Assembly (NCBI GenBank): GCA_960531495.1
Contig: OY482859.1
Coordinates: 9,739,661-9,803,660 of the forward strand
Reading direction: 5' to 3'
DNA: 64,000 nucleotides
Source of the DNA: Zeus faber
Lineage: Eukaryota > Chordata > Actinopteri > Zeiformes > Zeidae
The notes under the pieces were generated by a model that did not search any database, was not told where the DNA came from, and worked only from the letters and a program-made list of their open reading frames with translations. Positions 49,267-61,099 of this stretch are shown here, piece after piece. Position 1 is the first letter of the stretch; each line of letters begins with the position of its first letter. A program made the position numbers and the translations under genes.

Positions 49267-49566
49267 CCCGGCTCCCTCCCCCCGATCTGTCTATCGTTCC
49301 CGTTTGAAGGGCACATTCGTCAATCGTTACATGAAATGCAGATGGTTTGATCATATGGGAAGTGTGTGTTTGTGTGTTGGTGTTCTTTCATAGTGTGGGG
49401 GCTATGGATCAGGAAATCTGGGGAGGAATTAAGCTCCTGTTGTCGTCTTTCAGGATTTTCGCCGCCTCTTAAAACCAGAGATGCACTGCTTCTTTCCTAC
49501 TTTTAATACAAATAATCACTCCCACTCATAGTTTAGTGTATTCAACTTGAAGTCAATGATTTCTGA

Positions 49567-49842
49567 AGTTCTTCTCAACCTTTTCATAGTCGATGGACCC
49601 AGGGTCCCCTGACACATAAAAGACACTGAATTTATGGCTAATTAGTGAAAATAGTACGTTGACATGCCCATCTGCGTAACACACAGTGAAAATAATTAGG
49701 AGTTTCAACTTCGATATGAGGGGGTTCCCCTGCCTGAGTGTATCGAGGCAAAATTTGATAATCGTTCGGCTGAAATTATCTGGGGACCCCCCTCTACGTG
49801 TGCCACGGCTCCCGGGGGGCTCCCCCGACCACAGTTTGAGCA
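49567..49842 (+). mobile_element. Related hAT-like MITE with TTCTCAACC end
   Basis: The left end GTTCTTCTCAACCTTTTCAT and right portion GGGGGGCTCCCCCGACCACA plus GTTTGAGCAAAC match the general layout of hAT-type short elements ending in GGTTCTCAAC / GTTTGAGAACC. The interior differs from the other family B copies, so it may be a separate subfamily. Confidence 0.45.
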
Positions 49843-49979
49843 AACCTCTCTTCAATCTCTTCCCCCCGGCCTTATTACTAACCTTGGACAGCCTCTGCCT
49901 GTTTACGCTGCTATTTCTGCCGCCGCTTCAATCCTTCACTTATCGAGCGCGCTGCTGATTGCGGGTTGCCAGGTATTCG

Positions 49980-50150
49980 CCGCTCGCTCAGGGGCCATTG
50001 TGCCGCTTTTCAGATGAGCCTTTAATTAAGTCATCTCGGAGCCTTGAGAGCAGGACTGTAGTGCACTGAGCTAAGACCAATCTGCCGCTAATTGTCCAGA
50101 GTTTTAATTTCTAATGGAACGAGGGCCAAAGGGAATGCCACTTAATGAGG
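49980..50150. promoter_or_regulatory. Repeat-free stretch in intron 1 (candidate conserved element)
   Basis: Contains GGCCATTGTGCC, CCTTTAATTAAGTCATC, GCCGCTAATTGTCC and CCACTTAATGAGG in 150 bp of unique sequence between a hAT-like element and a (GT) tract. GGCCATTGTG fits a SOX core. Confidence 0.28.
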
Positions 50151-51761
50151 TGCAGCCGCTGTGTGTGTGTGTTTGTGCGTGTGTGTGTGTGCGTGCATGG
50201 GCGTGTGCGCGCGTGTGAGAGTGTGTGTTTGTGTGTTTGTGATTTACACTGTTCTAATAATAAGCTCTTTTATCCGCTTATTGCAACCGCTGAGGGCCGT
50301 GTAAATAGAAAAAAAAAAAAAAAAAAAAAAGGCTTAGTGATGGAAGATGTTTCTTGCATTCCTTGATTTTTATTACCTCATCTTTTTTTCTCTAATTCCA
50401 CGGCAGACGCGGGCTGCGTATCTAGAAGCTGCAGACACGGTGACTTAGACCCCCGAAGCAGAGCGTTCTGAAGGGCCGCGTTCCGTCAATGAAGGCATTT
50501 AGACCCGTTCCTTCACGATTCCTTAATTCCTCGAACACAGGCTGAGGTATGCGATTCCTAAAGTGAGGAGTGTTCAGCCCCGGGGCACCGGCGTTATTGG
50601 GCAGAAAGCACGGGTGTTGATGGGACTGGAAAGTGTTTACATATCGCCTCGGGAGTGTTTGTGTCATGATTTAGATTCCAGGCATTTCAACATCCAAATA
50701 AATCAGTTTCGACTTAAGTGGGCAAATAAATCTCCCCGAAAGGACACGAGCCAGCTGCGCCGAAACGTGTCTGAGGGTTTTTATCATAACAGCCCCCCCA
50801 AAAAATGTTGTTTTCAGCGAAGATATACAAAGGAAACCGCGGTCAGAATTCCGCTCGGTAGTCGGGCTAGCTCCGGCTACTCGTCCCCTGTTTACCGGAC
50901 GGCTTGTTTAGCGAAGCGGGGTTAAGAATCATTCAAACACCCCCCCCTCCCCCCCGAGGTGATCGTGATTCCGTGTTCGACCTGATCGAAAGCTACACGC
51001 GCGCGAGGGGGGGGGGGGGGGGCTCATCGGGGCAAAGATCCCGGGTTCCTGGTGCAGAGACGAAAAAAAAACAGAGGGGGGAAAAAAAAAAAAAAAGCGC
51101 TCCGAAGACACATTACTGTATACGTTTCTCCAAAACACTTCAGCGACTGCTCTGTCATTTTTCTACCTTATCGCCTTTAAGAGGGCTTTGCTTTTGCAAC
51201 TGGCTCAAGGCCCTTCCTCTTATTGTTTCAATATGTCAGAGCATTGTTTGAATGAGGTCACCCATTACCGATCTGGCCCGCGGCCAGCTCGACTTCAGCT
51301 GATTTAATTGAATCTACAACATGAGTCAAACTCAAACAAGCAGAGATTGCTTTGCCATGACAGCCTCATTACTCCACATTAGGGAATCATTTCACAATGT
51401 ATTGTGACTTTGGGCTTGACAAATGGAGAAAGGGGACAAACTCAAATAAGTAAGGGGGTTTCACAGGACTACGCTTCAAACGCTACTCACCGAGAATACG
51501 CATTTAACCAGTGTATTTTTGTTGGACAGGTTTGATCCAAATTTCGGTGTTTATCACCACCAAAAGGCTGGTTAACATGCGTGTTTCAGCCTGAGGCCGG
51601 GAGACTCTGCCTCATTTGGGGTCATGAACTTCCATACAGAATATTGACGTTGTGATGTTCTGTTTTATGTCTGTAAGCACTTTGCACCCCATTTTGATGC
51701 TTTGGCCAGTTTTGGCCACAAAGGAAAACAGGCCTTTATGAACCGGCAGCGAGTATAAATA

Positions 51762-51781
51762 ACTCTCTCTCTCTCTCTCGC

Positions 51782-51817
<36 letters not shown>

Positions 51818-51821
51818 ACTC
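51762..51821. repeat. (CT)n microsatellite
   Basis: (CT)n with CG interruptions at 51779 and 51793. Confidence 0.97.
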
Positions 51822-53079
51822 AATGCTCTCGCCGCACACATAAAGAGCACCACCTTTCATTTGAACCAAAGGTAGGCTGCTGTATTCAAGCTCGCCAATG
51901 CCTCGTAGACATGAGGCAGGTGCAGATCTACGTCGCGGGGAATTGAATCCGTTGCCGCCCGAGAGGGGCAACGCACGGACACAAAGGTCCCACTCAGCAC
52001 ACACTGCACTCACTCAGCCAGTCGGAGGCGATCGTCGGAAGAGGGACGGGAGCGCAAGACTCTCCGTCAATGAAGCCCTCGCCCCTAAACCCCGGACGGT
52101 GATAATGACGCGTCCCAAACCGGGGACGCCCGATGAACGCAGTCGGGAGCGCAAGCTGTAGATGCGCAGTGAGTCATCCTCTGATGAAGAAGGAGAAAAT
52201 ACACAAGTTGAAGGGGAGGCGGGGGTCACGGTCACAGGGAGGCCCGTGAGTTGAAAACATGGTCGGATTGGTCCCAGGGCCGACGCTGTACCAGATGTGC
52301 ACTTACACCGCTTCATGGCATCAAATATTATTTATTTATAGATTATTCTGGACGACACCAACCTGGTGCTTTATATATTCATTAAAACGTGCTGTCTTGA
52401 TATAAAAAATAAAAAATAAAAAAATTTAATTCAATTTTTCATATCAGTTGTGTTTTGATGGGTTATTTTGTCATCATCCTGTCGGGGGCCCGCCGGGGGA
52501 AGCTCCTCATAATGAATGTTATTGTGCCGAATCTGTCCCTCATCCAATGCGAGACAAACGTTACATGTGTAAGATACTAAAAACATGCCAGCGAATTTAA
52601 AAAAAACAAAAAAAACTTGACCATCGTGACCATCGAAGTTTGATTAATAATTAATTAGCGCATGTTGTGTGCGTTTTAATGAAAAACCATCAAGGGAAGC
52701 CTGTCGGACGCGCACAAAAAAACCCCCTGAAATATCTGGTCAATGTTGTCATGAAAGTCCGTGAAATGACGATCATTTGAAATAATAACTTTTTGAAAAG
52801 GTTTAATATGTACGTCTCACAATTTTGAGGTGACCTGTAGAGCACCGGCCACTGTGGCCGAAACAGTGTTGGTCGGTTAAACGCAGTATTCAAGGGTTAA
52901 AGAAGAGTGCTATGTGGTGTCGATTCAAGCAAAAGCCTTTTGGGATCAGATGTTTTTTTGCTTTTCATTTTAGGTACGTTCCCCTGTTTGTAATAATGGA
53001 ATGACATTCAATGCCATTTTCTCTCTTAAATGGAATTTTTGTCCAAGCGATATGACTTCAACCTGCCTTGTCAGTCACA

Positions 53080-54360
53080 GCTGAGACAGCGCCGCGGCGG
53101 GGCGGAAAATACGCCAACGAAAGTGCTGCGCTCCAAAATTTTACTGTTAGCTGCGAAGCCCTCCGGGAGAATGAAGCCATTATCAGTTAGGCAGCACAAC
53201 AAACAAAGAGCGCTCTGTCACGGCGTGCCGGGAGATGCGATATCAGACAGGACGGCGGCTGTGCAGCGCGGCGCGCATGAAACGCGCGCACACACATACA
53301 CACACGCACCACGTACCAAATTTCTCAATTAACCACGCATTCTCCGACAGCCACCGGCAGCTTCGGCCGAAGGCGGCGGGAGGGAACAGGGGACTCCCTC
53401 CGCAACGGGGGAAGGAAGTGTTGGAGGCTGCGAGGGCTGCGTAGAGGAGATAGGCCGGTGTTTGCTCAGGGCTAGGTATCGGGCACAAAATAAACAGGGC
53501 CGCCCTTAATGAGCCTGTTTGCCTGCCAAAAGTAAAGACAGCTGTTCCCCCCACGCCACAATGGAGCAGCCTTCACAACGCTCCCGGTCGCCATGGTAAC
53601 GCTCACCTCGTGTGTACTTAAAAGAGGGAGCTCATCCAGTCCCCCTTCGGAGAGAGATAGCAAGTCATATTTTAACGGCGAGGCCACGAGGCCTTTTCAT
53701 TTCGGCTGCGCGCGGAGACTGGCGGCAAGTGGCGCTGTCGAAATGGCTGCGCGATCTAAAGGAGGGGCCCGCGCCCTCGCCGAGGAACGGCGAGGTGAGA
53801 GGCCCCGTGGCTTTTTCGAACGCCCCGCATTCCCTACACTTTGTCGGTTTGGTTTCATCAGCCGCGCTCGGCCTTTGTGCGAGGAAAAAAATTCCCGTGC
53901 GGCGACTGAAAGTAGCCGAGTAATTCATCCCTCTTAAGGAAAAGGAGCTTTCTGAAAAGGGCATTAATGCACAGCGATGTGAGCAAAGTGGGGGGCTATT
54001 GGAACGGTGAAAAGCACTTTCCTCTCTTACGAGAGAATTAATACACTTTCCCTGTACCTGTCCGGCTGAATCAGCGCCGACCGCTCGCTCTTCTCTCCGC
54101 CGCTAAATTTAGTGGTTGTTTTTCGGGGGTGGGGGGGGTGGAGAAAATGAGAGCGATGACGGCGTGACGTTGCGGCGTAGGATGCAGGACGGTTTCCCGG
54201 AGGGCTGCAAAAAAAAAAAAATACTTTCACAATAAGCAACCGCTGTACAAGCACCGAAGCCCCAATCTTAATTTAGATTCGATGAGATCGATTTTAATGA
54301 TCCCAGCAGCGGGGGGGGGCAAAACGGGGCGGAGCGTAGCCGCAGCAGATACGGTCGTGC
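53080..54360 (+). promoter_or_regulatory. Intronic CpG-rich block, candidate alternative promoter
   Basis: CpG is frequent here (for example GCGCCGCGGCGGGGCGG at 53089, GCAGCGCGGCGCGCATG at 53263, and several sites in 53340-53440 and 53690-53860), unlike the flanking AT-rich intron. A consensus RFX X-box, GTCGCCATGGTAAC, is at 53587-53600, 30 bp before ACTTAAAAGAGGG, a weak TATA-like string. Human TOX2 has an alternative first exon inside intron 1, so a second promoter is plausible. No exon could be assigned. Confidence 0.35.
53587..53600. promoter_or_regulatory. Consensus RFX X-box
   Basis: GTCGCC-AT-GGTAAC matches the RFX-family consensus GTNRCC-N(0-3)-RGYAAC on both half sites. It lies in the intronic CpG-rich block. 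Confidence 0.45.
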
Positions 54361-54791
54361 TCGAAAAAACCTTTTTGGTTATTGAAAAACAGGATGTGTT
54401 TCGTTTTTCCTGTTCAAAATTGACAGACTTAAGGACATCCGGGGAAAAGATGGGGAAAGTGTTTTTCTTTGTACCGAGGCCGAAATATAAAATCAATTGA
54501 ATGTATTTTCAGCCCTGTTTGAACCTATTTCACGTTTACAAAATGATAAAACACCGAAAGAGCTGAAACAAAACTCAAAAGCGCTGGATAAAAATAACTC
54601 ACCTCAGACGGAATGAAGATTAAAACGAGATGACAAGTGGAAAAAAAAAAAGGCGCCGCGGAATACGTTGTCAGAAACTATAAACAATTATGAAAACGCA
54701 ACATAAACAACGCAAGGACAGGAAAATACAGTCATTTTTCATATTTCTATTCCAGATATTACATCAAAGAGGTAAAATAAACGGTGGTGAT

Positions 54792-54793
<2 letters not shown>

Positions 54794-54860
<67 letters not shown>

Positions 54861-54880
54861 TGTGTGTGTGTGTGTGTGTG
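54794..54880. repeat. (GT)n microsatellite
   Basis: About 86 bp with one TC interruption near 54860. Confidence 0.98.
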
Positions 54881-55525
54881 ATATCGTTCACTAAAAAGCA
54901 GAATTGGGGGTGCAGTTGAGTGAGTGCAGGGTGGAAACAATGCCGCAGACACAGAAACAGAGACATGCGACGCGTCAAGCTGCTGATTTGTGTCAAGACA
55001 GAAAGACAAATATGTCTTTACGCATCGAAATTGTACTATTGCATCATTTATGGAGTTATTCGTTTAGGAATGAGGTCTTAGGTCGCCCTGGGTGAGGGTT
55101 TATTGTGCTGATGCAACGCTGACTGACCTAATTTTAGTATAATATGATATTATATATTTGATGTAATATTTGCCCTTGATCTCGGTGTTAATCTTTGCAG
55201 GAGACTGTCAGTCATGCATGAATTCAGGTCTCAAAACCATGATTGCATACCCCATATTGTATCCAAAACAGCAATATTTCCTTCAGTTTGGGGTTTTCTC
55301 AAGAACACAACCATAACCGCAGAGATAAAAAAAAAAAAAAAAATTCTGTGCGATGTTTTCAAAGAAATGCCACATGAACTGTTCTGATAGCCATGGCTGC
55401 ACTTGTGGCTGGCTCTGGGTGTTTCTCATCATGGGCGTGATGGAGAACATCAGACATGACTCAGATCACATTGCGTATTACAGGTACAATCACTAAATAT
55501 ATTTTTGTTTTTACAGGCAGTATTC

Positions 55526-56261
55526 GGGCTGGGCGACATGGCCTAAATCTTCCATCCTTTTCCATCCTTCCATCCTTCCATCCAAAGTTTAAGATGTAAA
55601 CTTTCCTTCATCGAAACCTCAAACTAAAACGTGATTGGCAGATATGTTAAAAATGCTTCTGAAAAGGGTACTTTTTGGTATGGTTGAGCATGGTAGTCAT
55701 CCTCACCTTATGGTGTGGGCGTTTTTCACACCGCAGGCACTTTTTCACAGTTCTAAAAACAGCTGGAGGACCTCCCCCCCCCTTTTTTTTTTCCATTGTG
55801 TTTGCAGGAACTGGGAACGGTCGTGGTTCTTAGAACGACGTTTTACCGGCACAAGAGGAACCTTCGGTGACACATGAGCCGATGCAGCACCGGCGATCGC
55901 CGTATTTTAAAAACCCCGTGTAAAACACTCCATTTAAAGAAAATGTGACTTTTATTTACACACATTTTTTTTACCACCTACGTAACAAAAAAATAAAACA
56001 GCTCGCCGCGGACTCGGCTCGACCGGTCGAGTCTCATTGCGCTGGGCGGCGACCGGCCCACGAAGACTCGGCGGCGATAAAAAAAAACAAAAAAAAAAAA
56101 CCCCACAAAAATAAAAAACAATAAAAATAGTGTTTTTATTATAGATGTATTTATTTCATTTATTTTATTTTATTTTCCGATATGAATTAGCGACAAATCA
56201 CGACCGTTTTTCATGGTATAAAAAATATATACGATAAAACATTTTTTATATCGCACAGCCC
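55526..56261. mobile_element. DNA element with GGGCTGGGCGAYAT-type ends (family C)
   Basis: The left end GGGCTGGGCGACAT at 55526-55539 pairs with ATATCGCACAGCCC at 56248-56261 (12 of 14 positions). Ends of the form GGGCTGGGCGATAT are common on fish hAT-type non-autonomous elements. The interior carries (CCTT/CCAT) repeats near 55550-55582, A-runs near 56084-56100 and (TTTA)n near 56150-56175. No intact transposase is seen. Confidence 0.5.
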
Positions 56262-56383
56262 TAGCCAGTTATAACATATCTATATATAAATGATCTAATA
56301 TGTTTTATAAACAGTATGGTATTCTCCTTAATTCTATCACTGTCCTTAGATGGAGACATGTACTGTTAAGTTTGGGTTCCATG

Positions 56384-56515
56384 AGGGATGGGCGATGTAT
56401 AGACATAATATCGATATTGTAATTTGAGACTCAGGAACTTAATTATAATAATAATAATAATAATAATAGCAGCTTTGATCATTTATATAGCGCCTTTCAA
56501 GGGACCCAAGGTCAC

Positions 56516-56550
<35 letters not shown>

Positions 56551-56882
56551 TAGTCACATGGTGAGCAAACCGAGTCTTGTGACTTAGATTTGAGTGATGC
56601 ATGCAGGTCTTTAGATGGTGGGAGGAAATCCACGCACACACAGGGAGAAACACTACATGCAAGCTCAACACAGACCTGGGGCGGCCGGGGTTGGAACCCA
56701 CAACCTTCTTGCTGTGAGGCGACGGTGCAAACCACTTTAAGTAGAATTACAGTAAAGTAATGCAATTTTTCTGTTCTAGCTGTTTTCCAACTAGCGCCTC
56801 CACAGGTGCCCGCTTGCTCATAATATCCACATTTCACGTTTTCTTGTGTCTAAATATTTATCAAATCACCAGTCGCCATCCC
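56384..56882. mobile_element. Possible second family C element with nested repeat
   Basis: GGGATGGGCGATGTATAG at 56386 and TCGCCATCCCC at about 56874-56884 form loosely matching inverted ends. Within lie (AAT)n at 56443-56468, the stretch TATAGCGCCTTTCAAGGGAC, a (CA) tract at 56519-56548, and a block ending in CTTGCTGTGAGGCGACGGTG. The inner block resembles a repeat widespread in fish genomes (GGTTCGAAC-like tail with GTGGGAGGAAA). Boundaries are uncertain. Confidence 0.35.
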
Positions 56883-57404
56883 CGTATCGTAAAATGATCT
56901 ATATCGAGGTGATATCGATGGGGATATCTGATTTTTTCAGCATTGACCAGCCTCGACTCGTCTTTTCTGCAGATAACCCTGAGAACTTTTTTTTTTTTTT
57001 TATTATTATTTATTTGACTCTTGAGGAGACCTTGGAACCACCGGTTCTCCAACATCAGACACGTTGCCCCCGCCTGCCCCGCGCAATTTTGCTCGGCCAA
57101 CTGTGCAGCAGTTCAATATCGGTTACCGTGAATTTCAACTTGTTTGGCTCCCATCCCACTCTGGGTGTTGCTACCGTGTATATGGATGTGCGACACCTTT
57201 TTTGTGAGTCCCTTGCTGTTTTGCCGCTTGGTTTCCAGTGCGTCGCTGGAGTCGTGGTTCCTTAAACCTTTGGACTCTTTTGTGATCCTTTGTTTTGCGG
57301 TGAGCGTTGGAAAACTCGTGGGACGCTTGCTCCTGAGGTGGAAAAAAAAATGGACGAGTCAGAGATTAGTACCTAAAAGCCTTGACTGATTGTTGATTGG
57401 GAAA

Positions 57405-57590
57405 TAAAGTCTTAATAAAATGGCAATTAGCATAATGGGATGCTGAATGTAATTGTAGAATTAGGAGAGTGTGACAGAGACACAATAGGCCCCGTGCCAT
57501 CTACGCCTTAGCCTGACTTGCTTATTAGAATTAATCTGGCCTGATTAAAAATGCAAATGGCTCACAGCGGTTGACGTAGTTTACATGTTT
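57405..57590. promoter_or_regulatory. Repeat-free stretch in intron 1 (candidate conserved element)
   Basis: Contains GGCAATTAGCATAATGG, GTAATTGTAGAATTAGG, CTTATTAGAATTAATC and GATTAAAAATGCAAATGG, the last including an octamer-like ATGCAAAT (POU site). The stretch is unique and has no open frame. Confidence 0.28.
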
Positions 57591-57991
57591 TTTTTTTAAT
57601 AACATTTAATTGATTTAATTACATGGAAAATTTAATTGTGGGGTGTTTGGATGTAATTTTCTTTTTTTCTTTTTCATCCTCTGCGCCGGGCCACCTAGAA
57701 AGATTCTGCCCGGTCAGGAAGAGAAGCTCTCATGCCCCCTCCCTCTCTCTCGCTCTCGCTCTCGCTCTCTCTCTCACCCTTTTACCCCTCTCCTCTCTCC
57801 ATCTGTTTGTAATTCTCTACCTCTTTCGTCGACCGATTTCATCCCTGTGTGTCCAGCACCAAGGCAGCGATGGGCTGCATGCTAACTGTGTTAGCTCAAA
57901 GCAGGGCTGCGGATGGGATCAGCTAGCCTAGCTCCCATCAAAATCTTCCCCAAAACGGCTGCACGACTTAAGGTGGTCTGTGCATTCTCCA

Positions 57992-58300
57992 GAACATGGT
58001 TCTCAACACGGGGTGTGCGGCCCCCAGGGGTCCTTCAAGAGGTTCCAGGGAGTCCCCAGCTACAGTAATAGTTCAACTTCACAATTATTCAATTTACTAT
58101 AGTTTCAGTTAGGACCATTAGAGAATTAGATTAGAATTAGAATTAGAATTTGTTTAATAATGATGGTTTTGATCATAGTAATCACTGTAATCTCCCTGAA
58201 CTACAGTATACTAAAATAAAAATCTTCTCTGATCGAGGTCCAAGAGTCTAAATCTGTCCTCGTGCTCATCAAATTCAGGGTCCTCGACATGAAAAAATGG
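57992..58300 (-). mobile_element. hAT-like MITE (family B), reverse copy
   Basis: On the + strand it begins TGGTTCTCAACACGGGG and contains CCCAGGGGTCCTTCAAGAGG. It ends GGGTCCTCGACATGAAAAAA, the complement of the family B left end. It includes a short (GAATTA)n tract near 58126-58150. Confidence 0.55.
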
Positions 58301-58781
58301 CGTGTTTTAAATGCCTTTGTTAACGACTGAAACTTGAAACAACCACACAGAGAAAGTCATTTTCAACAGTTTATTACGGTAATGCACCGCTACCTTATGA
58401 CGAGATTCCAAATTTGTTTGTCGATATGTGACTTTTAGCGAAAGAGAGCGAGCTTGCCAGCGGTCTTCCTCATTCCGGCTCACCTGCGCAGGGTGAGGCT
58501 GACGGCAGGTAACAGGCGCATCAGAGGCCTGAGCAGAGAGCGGTAATTGTCTAAGGTGTGATGACATGCTGTATAGCCCACAGCAACCTGTCTGCCTCAG
58601 ATAGATGCTCCCCCTGACATTTTTCAATTTGAGGTGCCTGTGTTTTCCACTGAGAATGTATCTCATTATATGAAAAGAGAAAAATCTCCCATTTGTCCTT
58701 GTTTTTTTCTTCTTTCCTGAACCGGCTTGTTACCATTTGTCGTGTTCTTAATTGAAAGCCAGGAGCTGTAACTTTGCTGCT

Positions 58782-58808
58782 CTATATATATAAAAAAAAA
58801 TTATAATA

Positions 58809-58861
<53 letters not shown>

Positions 58862-58886
58862 CATACTGTATATATATATATATATA
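58782..58886. repeat. (AT)n microsatellite
   Basis: (TA) units, an A-rich break, a pure (AT) block 58813-58857, then GTATGCATAC and a second (TA) block. The tract is self-complementary and can extrude. Confidence 0.96.
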
Positions 58887-59332
58887 AAAACTCCAAACTG
58901 TCAAAGAATCCTTTCAATCCACCTGCCCTTGTGCAACGTTAACGCAGCCAGCGACCCGCCCAGGGTGCTTCGCTCCGTTCCTGTTTCCGACTCAGCAGCA
59001 GTAATTATTTCCAACCCGTGAGCACCTTGTGCCGCGCTGCGAGGACGATATGATGCAGATGGATCGTTTTGCTTTTTTACACCTTTCAGCTGTGGTTGTA
59101 AAGAGCCTGCAAGCGCAGAGTGGACTTCCTGTGGGGGAGGAAATTGATTTTCTTATAGTTTTGTTTGTTCAACGCCAACGGGCAACGTGCATTGTTTTTT
59201 GTTTTTTTCTGGGGTTTTTTTGTGGTCTGGTCTAATCGTTTCACAGCATATTAACGCGTTTTAGGCCGGTTAGGTAGTATTTTTTACAATTGTTCGAAGT
59301 AGTAATCAGTAAGATTATTGTATTTCACAAAA

Positions 59333-59590
59333 TCTCAAATTTGCTTTGGCAACCAGATTTAGACCGTTGTCAACCATCTTGCTGTGGACTGGTTTCCCTG
59401 TTGTCAACTGCTTTTCATAATGTAAAACACATTTAAATAAATAGTGACATAGCCCAGCATGTTTTAAAATGGTGTCAAAAATGGTGAAACAAGTAGCAGT
59501 ATTGAAATATGGATCATTAGCAATCAATTATAAAACGATGAAACTCTCGCAACCGTTTTGTCAGTCTTGGCAGCCAAACAGCTGATGCTT
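59333..59590 (-). repeat. Interspersed repeat family D, copy 2
   Basis: It is the reverse-oriented partner of the copy at 43895-44135, sharing GGCAACCAGATTTAGACCGT plus GTCAACCATCTT on the + strand, and TCAAAAATGGTGAAAC, TGAAATATGG. A family A element begins about 55 bp downstream. Confidence 0.5.
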
Positions 59591-59645
59591 GATTGCCGAC
59601 TTGGCAAGCTCTTCTAAAATGTTGTGCCAGGCCCTGGATACTTTA

Positions 59646-59846
59646 TTTAGCTGGAACCTTTTAAGAAACAGCCCTTCAATGTATTTGCATTATGCATGTG
59701 CCTCTCTATTTGCTGGGTTTTTTTTTTTTCGGTGGCTCGGTGGCAAAGATCCGGCAAGAGGTGAAAAGCAGCTGCGGTGAATGTGATAAAGCGCCGTAGG
59801 TCGTTGTGGTCAGTAAACGTTGCGATCACATGGATCACCACTTTAA
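59646..59846 (+). mobile_element. MITE family A, copy 4 (5'-truncated)
   Basis: It begins at TTTAGCTGGAACCTTTTAAG and continues CCTTCAATGTATTTGCATTA and CATGTGCCTCTCTAT, then reaches a degraded GGTGGCTCGGTGG core. It ends GGATCACCACTTTAA at 59832-59846, one base different from the family terminal repeat. Confidence 0.55.
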
Positions 59847-60066
59847 TTTCGGCTTCTATAAAGTTGTTTGTTTTTGGATTTTTTTACCGTCCTCGTCAGA
59901 TCCGTGTGCAGCGCGGGACAGCTGGAGTCGATTCGGAGTCTGAGATTGTGATTCGCGTGAACGCACGGGATGTCGCCGCTTTGATCTCGCCGTGTTATGC
60001 CGACTCCCGTGTCACCTTCATTTCCATCTACAGTAACTTACACTATCCTTCAGACTCCCGGCGCGG

Positions 60067-60098
<32 letters not shown>

Positions 60099-60666
60099 AG
60101 ACGTCAAAGTCGAGCTACAAAGTGGTTGGAACGCGGCCTGAAATCCTAAACGCGTCTGGAGCCGCTGGTGTTGGTGCTTCTGCGGCGGCGCGTTTTCATT
60201 TTGACACGTTACCTTTTAGTGTGAAAAAAAAAAAAAAAAAGACGCACGGCCGCTTGGAACATGGCGTTGACAGGACAGGATCAATTCCGACTGTGCCGTC
60301 CGTACATCAGTCCATTGTGCCGAAATGGAAAGTATGCTATTGATCTGTGTGCATTAGCGCACTACAGTAACACCAGGAATGAGCAGCCGAACAAAAGAGA
60401 CAGTGTGTGTCGCGCCGCACGACGGGCCTGGCACAAAGAGGCCAGTTAAAGCAGTCCGCTCGATTGGCATTTCGTTGTTTATCGTTTCAAGCCCAAATGT
60501 ATATTTTTCTCTCATAAAAAAAAAAAAAATGAATTTTGCTCATGTGAGGATACATCTGGAACCCATTGTGGATAATTTCGAAATATACAGTCCCCTAATA
60601 CTGTTGTGCCCTTCAGAAAAATAGTCATTAAGGATTATTGCAGCAAAGCAGTGGAAAGAAAACAAA

Positions 60667-60670
<4 letters not shown>

Positions 60671-60722
<52 letters not shown>

Positions 60723-60780
60723 CGATATCGATCTACGTTAAAAAGGTCAACAAACCATGCAACGTCTGAGTTCAGATGGC

Positions 60781-60851
<71 letters not shown>

Positions 60852-60997
60852 TCAAGGTGCTCCTGCTCATCTCAGCAATGAGTTTCCCTCACTCACACAT
60901 AGCTGCAGATATTCATATAGTGGCATAGACATACACACATACCGACATACACACACGCACGCACACACACGCACACACACACACACACACACGCACA

Positions 60998-61028
<31 letters not shown>
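60671..61028. repeat. Cluster of four (CA)n microsatellites
   Basis: (CA) tracts lie at 60671-60720, 60786-60849, 60951-60991 and 60997-61028, all in the same orientation, with short unique links. Confidence 0.97.
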
Positions 61029-61030
<2 letters not shown>

Positions 61031-61099
61031 TACATTTTCCCCCTGAGGAAAAAACCCCCAGACAATTACTCCATTGTGTGGTACAGTCCACTATATCAC

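Noticed and set aside
53281-53310. Short (CA)/(CG) tract considered as a microsatellite of note
   Set aside because: Only about 25 bp and irregular.
59777-60343. 188-codon frame
   Set aside because: It contains two A-run Lys blocks and begins in a MITE; no family resemblance.
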